Both the position numbers and the translations under genes were made by a program. From Corynebacterium lujinxingii (GTDB lineage: Bacteria > Actinomycetota > Actinomycetes > Mycobacteriales > Mycobacteriaceae), in NCBI RefSeq assembly GCF_014490555.1, contig NZ_CP061032.1:868001-932000 (forward strand): DNA of 64,000 bases, given 5' to 3'. The notes beneath the pieces are model-generated. The model was not told the DNA's origin. It saw only the letters and a list, made by a program, of their open reading frames with translations, and searched no databases. The number at the start of each line of letters is the position of its first letter. Position 1 is the first letter of the stretch. Positions 36,860 through 45,325 of the stretch are shown one piece after another.

Positions 36860-37676
36860 GGTCATGGCGATCGTGAACCGCACGCCCGACTCGTTTTACG
36901 ACAAGGGCGCGACGTTCGCGATTGAGAAAGCCGTCGCGCGTGCCGACGACGCCATCGCCGCCGGGGCAACCATCATCGACATTGGCGGCGTGAAGGCCGG
37001 CCCGGGCGACGACGTGTCCGTCGCCGAGGAGATCGACCGCGTTGTGCCGGTTATCGCCGCGGTGCGCGAGCGGCATCCGGACGTGACGGTGAGCGTGGAC
37101 ACGTGGCGCGCCGCCGTTGCCGAGGACGCAATCACCGCCGGCGCCGACCTGATCAACGACACCTGGGCCGGGTTCGACCCCGAACTCGTCGAGGTCGCAG
37201 GCGCGCACCGCGTGGGCTACGTCTGCTCGCACACCGGCGGCATCACCCCGCGCACGCGCCCGCACCGCGTGCACTACGACGATGTGGTCGCCGACGTCAT
37301 CGCGGAGACCACCGCGTTGGCTGAGCGCGCCGTTGCGCTCGGCGCGCCGGCGCAGCGCGTGTTCATCGACCCGACTCACGACTTTGGAAAAAACACCTAC
37401 CACGGGCTGGAGATCTTGAGGCGTATCGACGAGATCGTCGCCACCGGCTGGCCCGTGCTCATGGCCCTGTCGAACAAGGACTTCGTCGGCGAGACCGTCA
37501 ACCGCGGGGTGGGCGAGCGCGTCGCCGGCACGCTCGCCGCCACCGCGTGGGCTGCCGCGCGCGGGGTGGCGGCGTTTCGCGTCCACGAGGTTGCGGAGAC
37601 CGTCGACGTGATCCGCATGACCGCCGCCATCCAGGGCACCGCGGCGCCGCTGCATACCGTGCGGGGGCTCGCGTGA
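36852..37676 (+). CDS. folP2: Dihydropteroate synthase-like protein FolP2
   Basis: The 274-aa TIM-barrel protein resembles dihydropteroate synthase: IVNRTPDSFYDKG at the start, VSVDTWRAAVA and GADLINDTWAGFD. However, the pterin loop reads IDIGGVKAGPG, where true FolP has VGGESTRPG-type residues. In mycobacteria the equivalent FolP2 lacks the synthase activity, so the role is uncertain. It overlaps both neighbours (8 nt upstream, 4 nt with gpgS). Confidence 0.9.
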   Translation: MSEVMAIVNRTPDSFYDKGATFAIEKAVARADDAIAAGATIIDIGGVKAGPGDDVSVAEEIDRVVPVIAAVRERHPDVTVSVDTWRAAVAEDAITAGADLINDTWAGFDPELVEVAGAHRVGYVCSHTGGITPRTRPHRVHYDDVVADVIAETTALAERAVALGAPAQRVFIDPTHDFGKNTYHGLEILRRIDEIVATGWPVLMALSNKDFVGETVNRGVGERVAGTLAATAWAAARGVAAFRVHEVAETVDVIRMTAAIQGTAAPLHTVRGLA

Positions 37677-38386
37677 GGGTCAGCGTGGTCATCCCGGCGT
37701 TGAATGAGGAGGCGACGGTGGCTGGGGTCGTCGCTAAGTGTGTTGCGTCGCGCGCGGACGAGGTGATCGTGATCGATTCCGACTCCACCGACGCCACCGC
37801 CGCGCGCGCTGACGCGGCCGGGGCGCGGGTGGTCAACTGGCGCGACGTGGACCCGCGCGAGCCGTGGCCCGGCAAGGGCGAGGCGCTGTGGCGCGGGGTC
37901 AAAGCCGCGCGCGGCGACGTGGTGGTGTTTATCGACGCCGACGTCACCTCGCTCGAGCCCTGGTGGGTCGACGCGCTCGCAGCCCCGCTTGACGACGACA
38001 CCGTCCACCTCGTCAAAGCCTCCTACACCCGCGAAGGCGCTGGCGGGCGAGTCACCGAACTGACCGCGAAGCCGCTGCTGCGCGCGCTGTTTCCGAGCAT
38101 CAGGGTGGACCAGCCGCTCGCCGGCGAGTACGCGATCCGGCGCTCGACTGCGCTCACGCTGCCGTTTGTCGCCGGCTACGGGGTGGAGGCGGGGCTGCTC
38201 ATTGACGTCGCTACGCAATTCGGCCCGCACGCCGTCGTGCAGGCGGAGTTGAGCCCGCGCACCCACCGCAACCGCCCGCTCGCCGAACTGGCCGGCATGG
38301 CGGACGTGGTCACACGCACGATCCTCGCGCGCGCGGGCGCGGTGGCCGACGAGGTCGCCGAGCGCCCCGCCTGGACGGACAGCTAA
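37673..38386 (+). CDS. gpgS: Glucosyl-3-phosphoglycerate synthase GpgS
   Basis: The 237-aa family 81-type glycosyltransferase has VSVVIPALNEEATVAGVV at the start, the metal/sugar-nucleotide motif IDSDSTDAT, and a second acidic motif FIDADVTS. It joins glucose from UDP-glucose to 3-phosphoglycerate, the first step to methylglucose lipopolysaccharides or glucosylglycerate. It is shorter than mycobacterial GpgS (about 320 aa), mostly at the N-terminus. The GTG start overlaps the folP2 stop. Confidence 0.88.
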   Translation: MRVSVVIPALNEEATVAGVVAKCVASRADEVIVIDSDSTDATAARADAAGARVVNWRDVDPREPWPGKGEALWRGVKAARGDVVVFIDADVTSLEPWWVDALAAPLDDDTVHLVKASYTREGAGGRVTELTAKPLLRALFPSIRVDQPLAGEYAIRRSTALTLPFVAGYGVEAGLLIDVATQFGPHAVVQAELSPRTHRNRPLAELAGMADVVTRTILARAGAVADEVAERPAWTDS

Positions 38387-38396
38387 ACTAAGCGCC

Positions 38397-38702
38397 ATGC
38401 TTTCCTGGATCATCCTCATCCTCGTGCTCATCCTGCTGAGCATCATCGGTGTGAAACTGTTCGCCACCGTCTTCGGCCGTGGCGAGGCGCTGCCGCCCAT
38501 GCCGCCGACCGCGGAGGTCAAAGAGGCGAACCGTCGCGCGGTGGAAGAAGGCAACTTCGGCGACATCCAGCTCGAGGTCGTGCAGCGCGGCTACCGCATG
38601 GATCAGGTCGATGTGCTCATCGAGCAGCTGGCCGGCGGCGCACTGAAGCCGGAAACACGGGTAGAATCGCCCGAAGAAAACGTTTCGAGCACAAACCAAT
38701 AA
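38397..38702 (+). CDS. Membrane-anchored DivIVA-domain protein
   Basis: The 101-aa protein has one N-terminal helix (WIILILVLILLSIIGVKLF) followed by a short cytoplasmic part ending in a DivIVA-type segment, FGDIQLEVVQRGYRMDQVDVLIEQLA. DivIVA modules gather at curved membrane, but this small form has no defined job. TAAACT 6 nt before the ATG suggests a leaderless transcript. Confidence 0.85.
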   Translation: MLSWIILILVLILLSIIGVKLFATVFGRGEALPPMPPTAEVKEANRRAVEEGNFGDIQLEVVQRGYRMDQVDVLIEQLAGGALKPETRVESPEENVSSTNQ

Positions 38703-38715
38703 GGAGTGTTGACGC

Positions 38716-38886
38716 ATGGCAGCAATGAAGCCGCGTACCGGAAGTGGCCCGATGGAGGCAGTGGAGGAATCGCGCAAGATCGTCATGCGCATCCCGTCCG
38801 ACGGCGGCGGCCGCCTCGTCGTCGAGCTGACGAAGGAAGAGGCCGGCGAACTCGGTCGCCTGCTCACTGAGGCTGCAGGAGAGTAA
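38716..38886 (+). CDS. DUF3117 small protein (56 aa)
   Basis: A short frame starts at the ATG after AAGGAG and reads MAAMKPRTGSGPMEAVEESR, then IVMRIPSDGGGRLVVELTKEE. This is the highly conserved actinobacterial DUF3117 family (Rv1211-like), with no known function. It lies 13 nt after the DivIVA-like gene and is probably co-transcribed with it. Confidence 0.9.
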   Translation: MAAMKPRTGSGPMEAVEESRKIVMRIPSDGGGRLVVELTKEEAGELGRLLTEAAGE

Positions 38887-38902
38887 ATCCGGCCCGACGC
38901 GG

Positions 38903-38908
38903 TAGTAT
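38903..38908 (+). promoter_or_regulatory. -10 element of a leaderless promoter (RlmA-like gene)
   Basis: TAGTAT ends 6 nt before the ATG at 38915, with no ribosome site in the gap. Confidence 0.55.
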
Positions 38909-38914
38909 CGCCAC

Positions 38915-39775
38915 ATGCTCAACGACATCGTGGACGTACTCGCGGATCCGGTAGACCTGACCCCGCTTCGGGGCGAAGACGACTTTGCGCGTCTCGTCTC
39001 CGAAACGGGGCATTCTTATGATGTGGCCAAGCAGGGCTACGTCACGCTGGCCTCGGGCAAGGGGTTGAACCACGAGGGCGACTCGCTGGAGATGATCAAC
39101 TCGCGCGAGACGTTCCTTTCTAACGGGCATTTCGCCCCGTTTGTGGAGGCGGTGTCCGATCGCGTGGCGGATGTGGTCGAACGCACGTCCGGCGACCGCG
39201 ACCCGGTGATCCTGGAGGCGGGTGCGGGCACTGGCTACTACCTGGCGCATACGCTCGACCTGATTGAGGGCTCGCGCGGGGTGGGGTTGGACATTTCGGT
39301 GCCGGCGGCGAAGCACTTGGCCAAGGCGCACCCGCGCCTGGGGGCCGTTGTGGCGGACGCGTGGGAGCAGTTGCCCGTGCGCACCGGTTCCGTCGATGTG
39401 GTCACGGTGGTGTTCGCGCCGCGGAACCCGTCCGAGTTTGCTCGTGTGCTTGTCGACGACGGCGAGGCCGTCATCCTCGTCGCCGACCAAGGCCACCTCG
39501 ACGAGCTGCGCGACCCGCTGGGCATCCTCGGTGTGGAGGACGGCAAGGTCGAGCGTCTGGTGGATCAGGCGTCGCAGTGGCTGACCCCGGTGTGCGACCC
39601 GGAGCTGATTTCCTTCCCGATGCAGCTCGGCCGCGGCGCGATCGCCGCCCAGGTGGGCATGAGCCCGTCGGCGCGCCACTTGGACGCCGACGTGTTGAAG
39701 CAGCGCCTCGAGGATCTGCCGGAGCAGATGGAGGTCACCGCCCGCGCGCAGCTGATCCGGCTGCGCAAGGCGTAG
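38915..39775 (+). CDS. RlmA-family rRNA guanine-N1 methyltransferase-like protein without the zinc cysteines
   Basis: The 286-aa protein matches the RlmA layout: an N-terminal segment with GHSYDVAKQGYVTL and GDSLEMINSRETFLSNGHFAPF, then a SAM-binding motif LEAGAGTGYYL (residues 100-110), followed by DAWEQLPVRTGSVDVV. In family members the N-terminus holds a four-Cys/His zinc ribbon; here the CPxC position reads DPVDLTPL and no cysteine remains in the first 50 residues. Either zinc is not needed or the target differs. Confidence 0.85.
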   Translation: MLNDIVDVLADPVDLTPLRGEDDFARLVSETGHSYDVAKQGYVTLASGKGLNHEGDSLEMINSRETFLSNGHFAPFVEAVSDRVADVVERTSGDRDPVILEAGAGTGYYLAHTLDLIEGSRGVGLDISVPAAKHLAKAHPRLGAVVADAWEQLPVRTGSVDVVTVVFAPRNPSEFARVLVDDGEAVILVADQGHLDELRDPLGILGVEDGKVERLVDQASQWLTPVCDPELISFPMQLGRGAIAAQVGMSPSARHLDADVLKQRLEDLPEQMEVTARAQLIRLRKA

Positions 39776-39786
39776 GCAACAACCGG

Positions 39787-41184
39787 TTACCAGCGGGCGG
39801 CGAAGCCGCGGCGCCACTCGCCGCTGATGGAGGCCTCACCGCGCGCACGGGAGCGGATGCCCAAGCAGCCGCCTTCGGGCCAGATGCGCGAGGACATGAC
39901 GACGCTGCCGCCGCCGGCGTAGACCTCGAGGGTGGTGCCGTCGACGATGACGGTGACGTTGTCCTCGTCGTCGTCGTGAAGCGGCGCGGTGGCGGGCGTG
40001 CCGTCGAAACGGTCGAGGGTGACGGTTTCGCCGTCGTGGGTGATCACGGCCGCGGGCTCGCCGGCGGCGTCGAGGACCTCGATGGTGACCTCGGAGCCTG
40101 TGGGGATCTCGCACACGCCGGCCCACATGCGGGCGCGGTCGGTGGCGCTGACGGCATCCGGCAGGCCCGGGGCGGGGACCTGGTAGAGGCGGCCGCCCTG
40201 CAGGGTGACACGGCGCGGCAGGGTCAGCGCGTTGGCCCAGCCTTCGGCGTCCCAGTTCGGCTCGCGGGTGGGGTCGCCGGCGCGGTCGGTGTTGGTCATG
40301 AACCCGTAGAGGTAGGCGCGCTCGTAGAGTTTTGCGGTCTCGGCAAGCGTGTAGGTGGTGTTGCGCGGGCGGGTGAAGTCGTGGCCGTAGTCCAGCAGAG
40401 TAAACGGAGTCTCGACGCGGAAGACGTTGCCCTTGAGCTCGCCGACGGCGTAGACGGCGGTGTCTTTGCCGTCGCGCTCTAAGGTGACGAAGAGGACGTC
40501 GCGGATGTCGCCGCTGACTTCGTCGCGAAGCCGCAGGATGCGCGGGGCGACGAGCGAGGCATCCAGGTCGATGCCGGTGTCGCCGTCGAACTCGAGCGGG
40601 CCGATCAGTGTCCACGAGCGGCCGTCGTCTGAGGTGAGCACAACCGGCTTCGGGTCGGTGACAGGCCCGGTGACGGCGAGCATGAGCCAGCCGGCGTGGC
40701 CTTGGTCGCGGTCGGATTCGCTGTCCCAGCCGGGCATGACGCACGGGGAACGGAAGTTGGTGTCGCCGGCGGAGTCGTCGACAACCGCACCGATGCGTTC
40801 GGCGACGGGGGAGACGTCGAGGTCGTCCTCGTCGGCGCAGAGGTCGTCGGTAAGCGGGACGTGCGCGATCTGGATGGTGTTGCCGGCGGGGGTTTCGGAG
40901 GAGAAGAACAGGTCGATGCCGTCGCCGACGGGGATGACGGAGCCGGCGCGCACGTTGGTTTCGTCGCCGACTGGGGCGATGACGTCGTTGCACTCGAGCC
41001 AGCTAAACGGGTCCGATTCGCTGAGTTGGTGGCCCCAGCGGCTCGGCGCGTCGGGGGTGGGGCGGAACTGGTAGAACATGTGCCACACGCGCTCGTCGCG
41101 ACCGCCGGTGCGGAACACGCCCGCCGGGCCTTCGAGGATGCCGCGCTCGGCGGTCACGTGCAGTTCGGGACGGTACACCGTCAT
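39787..41184 (-). CDS. GH32-like beta-fructosidase-fold protein lacking catalytic residues
   Basis: The 465-aa protein aligns with GH32 enzymes at the first blade (ILEGPAGVFR, VWHMFYQFRP, SRWGHQLSESDPFSW) and has a C-terminal beta-sandwich (DNVTVIVDGTTLEVYAGGGSVVMSSRIWP). The nucleophile motif NDPNG is EGPAG (residues 18-22). The RDP motif is RSP (145-147). The acid/base ECPD region reads VAPRI. Hydrolysis is therefore unlikely; binding of a glucan or regulation is possible. Its ATG overlaps the glgA stop as ATGA, so it is co-translated with glgA. No signal peptide is visible. Confidence 0.85.
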   Translation of the reverse strand: MTVYRPELHVTAERGILEGPAGVFRTGGRDERVWHMFYQFRPTPDAPSRWGHQLSESDPFSWLECNDVIAPVGDETNVRAGSVIPVGDGIDLFFSSETPAGNTIQIAHVPLTDDLCADEDDLDVSPVAERIGAVVDDSAGDTNFRSPCVMPGWDSESDRDQGHAGWLMLAVTGPVTDPKPVVLTSDDGRSWTLIGPLEFDGDTGIDLDASLVAPRILRLRDEVSGDIRDVLFVTLERDGKDTAVYAVGELKGNVFRVETPFTLLDYGHDFTRPRNTTYTLAETAKLYERAYLYGFMTNTDRAGDPTREPNWDAEGWANALTLPRRVTLQGGRLYQVPAPGLPDAVSATDRARMWAGVCEIPTGSEVTIEVLDAAGEPAAVITHDGETVTLDRFDGTPATAPLHDDDEDNVTVIVDGTTLEVYAGGGSVVMSSRIWPEGGCLGIRSRARGEASISGEWRRGFAARW

Positions 41185-42338
41185 CAGATCAACCCCTTGT
41201 AAATATCCACTGTTTGCTGTGCGATTGTGCGCCAGGAAAATTCGTTCTTCGCGCGCTCGAGCCCGGCGCGGCCCATCGTGGCGGCTCGGTCGGTGTCGCC
41301 GGCGACGGCGTTGACGGCTTCGGCGAGGCGGCGCTCGAAGCCTTCGGCGTCGCCCGCGTCGTAGTCGACGAGCACGCCCGTTTCGCCGTCGACGACGACC
41401 TCGGGGATGCCGCCGACGCGCGAGGCTACCACCGCGGTGCCACACGCCATCGCCTCCAGGTTCACGATGCCGAGGGGCTCGTAGACGGACGGGCAGCAGA
41501 ATACGTCGGCAAGCGAGTAGACCTCACGCACTTTCTCCGCCGGCATCATGTCCTGGACCCAGAACACCCCGTCGCGCTGGGCTTTGAGCTTATCGACGAG
41601 CCCACGGGTCTCCGCAGCAATCTCCTCAGTGTCGGGCGCGCCGGCGCACAAGATGAGCTGGATGTCGTCGTCGAAAAGCTGTGCTGCCTTGAGCAGGTGG
41701 GCGACGCCTTTTTGGCGGGTGATGCGGCCGACGAAGGCGACGACGGGTTTGGTGGTGTCCACCCCGAGCTCGTCGGCGATGGTGCCGGTTGTGGGGTACC
41801 AGTTGGCCGGGTCGATGCCGCTGAGGACGACGTGGACGCGGGAGTCGTCGATACGCGGGTACGCGTTGAGGATCGACTCTTTCATGCCGGACGAGACCGC
41901 GATGACGGCGTCGGCGTTTTCCATCGCGTTTTTCTCCGACCAGGAAGAGACGTTGTAGCCGCCGCCGAGTTGCTCGCGCTTCCACGGCCGGTCCGGCTCG
42001 AGCGAGTGGGCGGTGACCACATGGGGGATCTCGTGCAGGAGGCCCGAAAGGTGGCCGCCGAGGCCGGCGTACCAGGTGTGGGAGTGCACCACGTCCAGCC
42101 CCGCGGTCGCGTCCGCCATGCGCAGACCGGTGGATAGGGTCTTGATCGCGCCGTTGCCGTCGTCCAGCGCCGGGTCGACGCCGTGGACGTAGACGCCGGC
42201 GGCGTCGCGCGGGGCGCCCATGCAGTGCACGTCGACGTCGGCAAACTCGCGCATGAAGCGCGTCAGTTCCGTGACGTGGACACCAGCGCCTCCGTAGACT
42301 TCCGGCGGGTACTCGCGCGTGAGCATTCCTACTTTCAT
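41184..42338 (-). CDS. glgA: Glycogen/alpha-maltose-1-phosphate synthase-type glycosyltransferase GlgA (GlgM)
   Basis: The 384-aa GT-B enzyme has the N-terminal MKVGMLTREYPPEVYGGAGVHV loop, the acceptor-side VVHSHTWYAGLGG, and the C-terminal donor motif PSVYEPLGIVNLEAMACGTAVVAS with the catalytic Glu pair. It is the actinobacterial single-copy form (Rv1212c-like), which uses ADP-glucose to build glycogen or maltose-1-phosphate. It is divergent from glgC across a 67-nt gap and coupled to the GH32-like gene. Confidence 0.94.
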   Translation of the reverse strand: MKVGMLTREYPPEVYGGAGVHVTELTRFMREFADVDVHCMGAPRDAAGVYVHGVDPALDDGNGAIKTLSTGLRMADATAGLDVVHSHTWYAGLGGHLSGLLHEIPHVVTAHSLEPDRPWKREQLGGGYNVSSWSEKNAMENADAVIAVSSGMKESILNAYPRIDDSRVHVVLSGIDPANWYPTTGTIADELGVDTTKPVVAFVGRITRQKGVAHLLKAAQLFDDDIQLILCAGAPDTEEIAAETRGLVDKLKAQRDGVFWVQDMMPAEKVREVYSLADVFCCPSVYEPLGIVNLEAMACGTAVVASRVGGIPEVVVDGETGVLVDYDAGDAEGFERRLAEAVNAVAGDTDRAATMGRAGLERAKNEFSWRTIAQQTVDIYKGLI

Positions 42339-42392
42339 GCCCGCCGAGCCTACTGACGTTGCCGAATCCCTGCACGGGCCTGAAAATCCCAT

Positions 42393-42398
42393 TAGCCT
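42393..42398 (+). promoter_or_regulatory. -10 element of a leaderless glgC promoter
   Basis: TAGCCT ends 7 nt before the glgC ATG at 42406; no ribosome site is visible between them. Confidence 0.4.
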
Positions 42399-42405
42399 TG
42401 CGGTT

Positions 42406-43623
42406 ATGAAAAGCCAGCCTCGTGTTCTCGCCATCGTCCTGGCCGGCGGGGAAGGCAAGCGCCTCTACCCCCTGACCGCCGACCGGGCTAAGCCTGCCGT
42501 GCCGTTCGGCGGCAACTACCGCCTGATCGATTTCGTCCTGTCCAACCTGGTCAACGCCGGCTACATGCGCATTGCGGTGCTGACGCAGTACAAGTCCCAC
42601 TCGCTGGACCGGCATGTGGCCACGGCGTGGAACGTGTCTGGGCCCACGTCGCAGTACATTGCGTCGGTGCCGGCTCAGCAGCGCCGCGGCAAGCGCTGGT
42701 ACTCGGGCTCGGCGGACGCGATTGTGCAGTCGCTAAACCTTATTTACGACGACATGCCCGACTACGTCCTCGTCTTCGGCGCGGATCACGTCTACCGGAT
42801 GGACCCGTCGCAGATGGTGGAGGACCACATCGCCTCCGGCAAGGCCGCCACCGTTGCAGGCATCCGGGTGCCGCGCGCGGAGGCGAGCGCGTTCGGCTGC
42901 ATCCAGTCCGACGACGACGGCACGATCACCGAGTTTTTGGAAAAGCCTGACAACCCGCCGGGCACCCCGGACGACCCGGAGACAACGTTCGCGTCGATGG
43001 GCAACTACTGCTTTTCCACCGAAGCGCTCATCCAGGCGCTGCTTGAAGACGAACAGAACGAGGACTCAGCCCACGACATGGGCGGCGACATCATCCCGTA
43101 CTTCGTGGCCCAGGGCGAGGCGAACGTGTACGACTTCTCGCGCAACGACGTGCCCGGCGCGACCGACCGCGACCGCGGCTACTGGCGCGATGTGGGCACG
43201 GTGGATTCGTTCTACGAGGCGCACATGGATCTCATCTCCTCGCACCCGGTGTTCAACCTGTACAACAAGGCGTGGCCGATCCACGCCACAGACGAGGACA
43301 ACCTGCCGCCGGCGAAGTTCGTGCTCGGCGGGATCGCGCAGGAGTCCATCGTGGCGTCCGGCTCGATCATCTCGGGTGCGACGGTGCGCAACTCGGTGCT
43401 GTCGACGGACGTGCGTGTTTCCGAAGGTGCGACCGTGGAGGGCTCGGTGCTCATGCCGGGCGTGCGCGTGGGCAAGGGCGCGGTGGTGCGCCACTGCATC
43501 CTGGACAAAAACGTCTACGTTTCGGACGGGGCAACCGTCGGCGTCGACGCCGCGCGCGACGCGGAGCGGTTCACGGTCTCGGATGCGGGAGTTGTGGTCG
43601 TCGGCAAGAGTGAAGTGGTTTAA
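42406..43623 (+). CDS. glgC: Glucose-1-phosphate adenylyltransferase GlgC
   Basis: The 405-aa protein has the nucleotidyltransferase motif LAGGEGKRLYPLT, the AKPAVPFGGNYRLIDF substrate region, FLEKPDNPP, and a C-terminal left-handed beta-helix (SGATVRNSVLSTDVRVSEGATV) that sets oligomerisation and allostery. It makes ADP-glucose for glgA. The frame is open further upstream, but ATG at 42406 matches the family start. It converges with the O-methyltransferase, overlapping by 4 nt. Confidence 0.96.
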   Translation: MKSQPRVLAIVLAGGEGKRLYPLTADRAKPAVPFGGNYRLIDFVLSNLVNAGYMRIAVLTQYKSHSLDRHVATAWNVSGPTSQYIASVPAQQRRGKRWYSGSADAIVQSLNLIYDDMPDYVLVFGADHVYRMDPSQMVEDHIASGKAATVAGIRVPRAEASAFGCIQSDDDGTITEFLEKPDNPPGTPDDPETTFASMGNYCFSTEALIQALLEDEQNEDSAHDMGGDIIPYFVAQGEANVYDFSRNDVPGATDRDRGYWRDVGTVDSFYEAHMDLISSHPVFNLYNKAWPIHATDEDNLPPAKFVLGGIAQESIVASGSIISGATVRNSVLSTDVRVSEGATVEGSVLMPGVRVGKGAVVRHCILDKNVYVSDGATVGVDAARDAERFTVSDAGVVVVGKSEVV

Positions 43624-44306
43624 CCGATCTTCGTCACCAGGGTCAGCCCGCCGTCGAGCGGCAGGCGGGCCACGGCGGCGCCGCGCTCGAGCGTGAGCGT
43701 ATCGACGAACACGTCAGCTTCCCGTGCGGCTTCCGTTTCGCGGTCGCGGCGTGTGGTGTCGGCGACCGTGCCGTCGAGAAGCGAACCTGCGAGGACCAGT
43801 GTGCCGCCGGGGGCGAGCAGCGGCCAGGCGGCCTCGATGAGCTGCCGCAGTTCGACGGGGGAGACGTCCGCGTAGACGAGCTGGTAGGCCTCGGTGGCGA
43901 GGCGGCCCATGACTTCGAGCGGGCGCGCGGTGAGGAAGCGCACGCGCGACGGGGTGAAGCCGGCGCTGCGCACGGCCTCTTTCGCGCCGGCCTGCAGCGC
44001 GGCCTCCGGCTCGATGCAGGTCAGCGTCGCCTTCTCCGGAAGCCCCGCGAGCAGGTGCAGGCCGACCACGCCGGCGGCCGGGGTGACGGCAACTGCGCCC
44101 TGGCTTGCCGACGTCGCACCCGCGGCGAGCACAGTCAACAGGTCGCCGACGACGCGGCTCGGGGCGGGCGTGCCGTTCTCGGCGGCGTCCTCGCGCGCTG
44201 TGCGCAGCGCCTCGAGCACCGCTTCCGGCAGGTGGCCGCCGTCCGCGGCGCGGGCGTCGAGGTAGGAGTTCATCTGGGTAAATGCGGTCTCACTCACACG
44301 GGTCAT
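43620..44306 (-). CDS. O-methyltransferase (class I SAM-dependent, Rv1220c-like)
   Basis: The protein of about 228 aa has the family-3 O-methyltransferase pattern: AVTPAAGVVGLHLLAGLPEKATLTCIEPE, YQLVYADVSPVELRQLIEAAWPLLAPGGTLVLAG and a final VTKIG. The substrate is unknown; a close relative flanks sigE in mycobacteria. The start is ambiguous: ATG at 44306, or a leaderless GTG at 44297 placed 7 nt after TATGAT. It is divergent from sigE. Confidence 0.85.
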   Translation of the reverse strand: MTRVSETAFTQMNSYLDARAADGGHLPEAVLEALRTAREDAAENGTPAPSRVVGDLLTVLAAGATSASQGAVAVTPAAGVVGLHLLAGLPEKATLTCIEPEAALQAGAKEAVRSAGFTPSRVRFLTARPLEVMGRLATEAYQLVYADVSPVELRQLIEAAWPLLAPGGTLVLAGSLLDGTVADTTRRDRETEAAREADVFVDTLTLERGAAVARLPLDGGLTLVTKIG

Positions 44307-44384
44307 CATAGCGGCGTTGCGCTCACAGGAGACTGTTAGCTCATCGGCTGGTCTTAGGCAGGCTGGTCTGCAAAACTGACCGCC

Positions 44385-44975
44385 ATGAGTATTGATGTTT
44401 CCCTCACCGGCACCGCGGCGTTCGACGCAGGCCAGGCAGCGATGCCCACTTGGGCGGAGCTGGTGGAGGAACATGCCGACAGCGTTTACCGTCTGGCGTT
44501 TCGCCTCGCGGGCAACCAGCACGACGCGGAGGATCTCACGCAGGAGACGTTCATGCGCGTGTTCCGCAACCTGAAGGGCTACCAGCCGGGCACGTTCGAG
44601 GGCTGGCTGCACCGCATCACCACGAACCTGTTTCTGGACATGGTGCGCCGCCGCGCGAAGATCCGCATGGAGGCGCTGCCGGAGGACTACGAGCGCGTGC
44701 CGGGCACGGACATGACCCCGGAGGACGCGTACTCGGTGGCGAACCTGGATCCGGCGCTGCAGCACGCGTTGGACGAGTTGAAGCCGGAGTTCCGCGTCGC
44801 GGTGGTCCTGTGCGATGTCGTCGGCATGACCTACGAGGAGATCGCGGAAACGCTCGGCGTGAAGATGGGTACGGTACGCTCGCGTATCCACCGCGGTCGC
44901 GCACAGATGCGCGAATCCCTCGAGGCGCAGGCGCTTCACGACGCCGCCGCGAAGGAACTCATCCGCGCCCGGTAA
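44385..44975 (+). CDS. sigE: ECF RNA polymerase sigma factor SigE
   Basis: The 196-aa protein has sigma region 2 (DAEDLTQETFMRVFRNLKGY, GWLHRITTNLFLDMVRRR) and region 4 (MTYEEIAETLGVKMGTVRSRIHRGR). It is the envelope-stress sigma factor, judged by the anti-sigma gene directly downstream and tatB/mrp beyond, as in M. tuberculosis sigE-rseA-htrA-tatB. No htrA-type protease gene is present between the anti-sigma gene and tatB here. Confidence 0.94.
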   Translation: MSIDVSLTGTAAFDAGQAAMPTWAELVEEHADSVYRLAFRLAGNQHDAEDLTQETFMRVFRNLKGYQPGTFEGWLHRITTNLFLDMVRRRAKIRMEALPEDYERVPGTDMTPEDAYSVANLDPALQHALDELKPEFRVAVVLCDVVGMTYEEIAETLGVKMGTVRSRIHRGRAQMRESLEAQALHDAAAKELIRAR

Positions 44976-44994
44976 GAGAAAAGGAGTTGACGCT

Positions 44995-45315
44995 GTGACA
45001 AGGTTTAACTCCACGGACCACCTCAACCCGGAGGCCGTGGCCGCCTACGTGGACGGCGAGCTGACGCCTGCTGCGGCCGCGCGCGCGGAGCGCCATTTGG
45101 GCCAATGCCCGGAGTGCTGCGAGGAGGTGCGGGCGCAGCGGGGGACGTCGGAACGCTTGCGCGTGTGCGACACTTCAGGTGTGCACGCGCCGGCGTCGCT
45201 GGTGGAGCGGCTGGCGCGGATGCGCGCGGAGGACATCCAGGATGCCGAGGAGGAGCGGTTAGGCGTCCGCAGCCGCGTGGAGTCCGCGCTTCGCTCGCTG
45301 ACCCAGCGCGGGTAA
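44995..45315 (+). CDS. Zinc-dependent anti-sigma factor of SigE (CseE/RseA)
   Basis: The 106-aa soluble protein has the ZAS motif: an upstream His, then H34-x3-C38-x2-C41 (ERHLGQCPECC), preceded by VAAYVDGELTPAAA. It lacks a membrane helix, so it acts in the cytoplasm, holding SigE until redox or another stress releases it. The GTG start follows AAAAGGAG, 19 nt after the sigE stop. Confidence 0.93.
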   Translation: MTRFNSTDHLNPEAVAAYVDGELTPAAAARAERHLGQCPECCEEVRAQRGTSERLRVCDTSGVHAPASLVERLARMRAEDIQDAEEERLGVRSRVESALRSLTQRG

Positions 45316-45325
45316 GGTGATGTAG

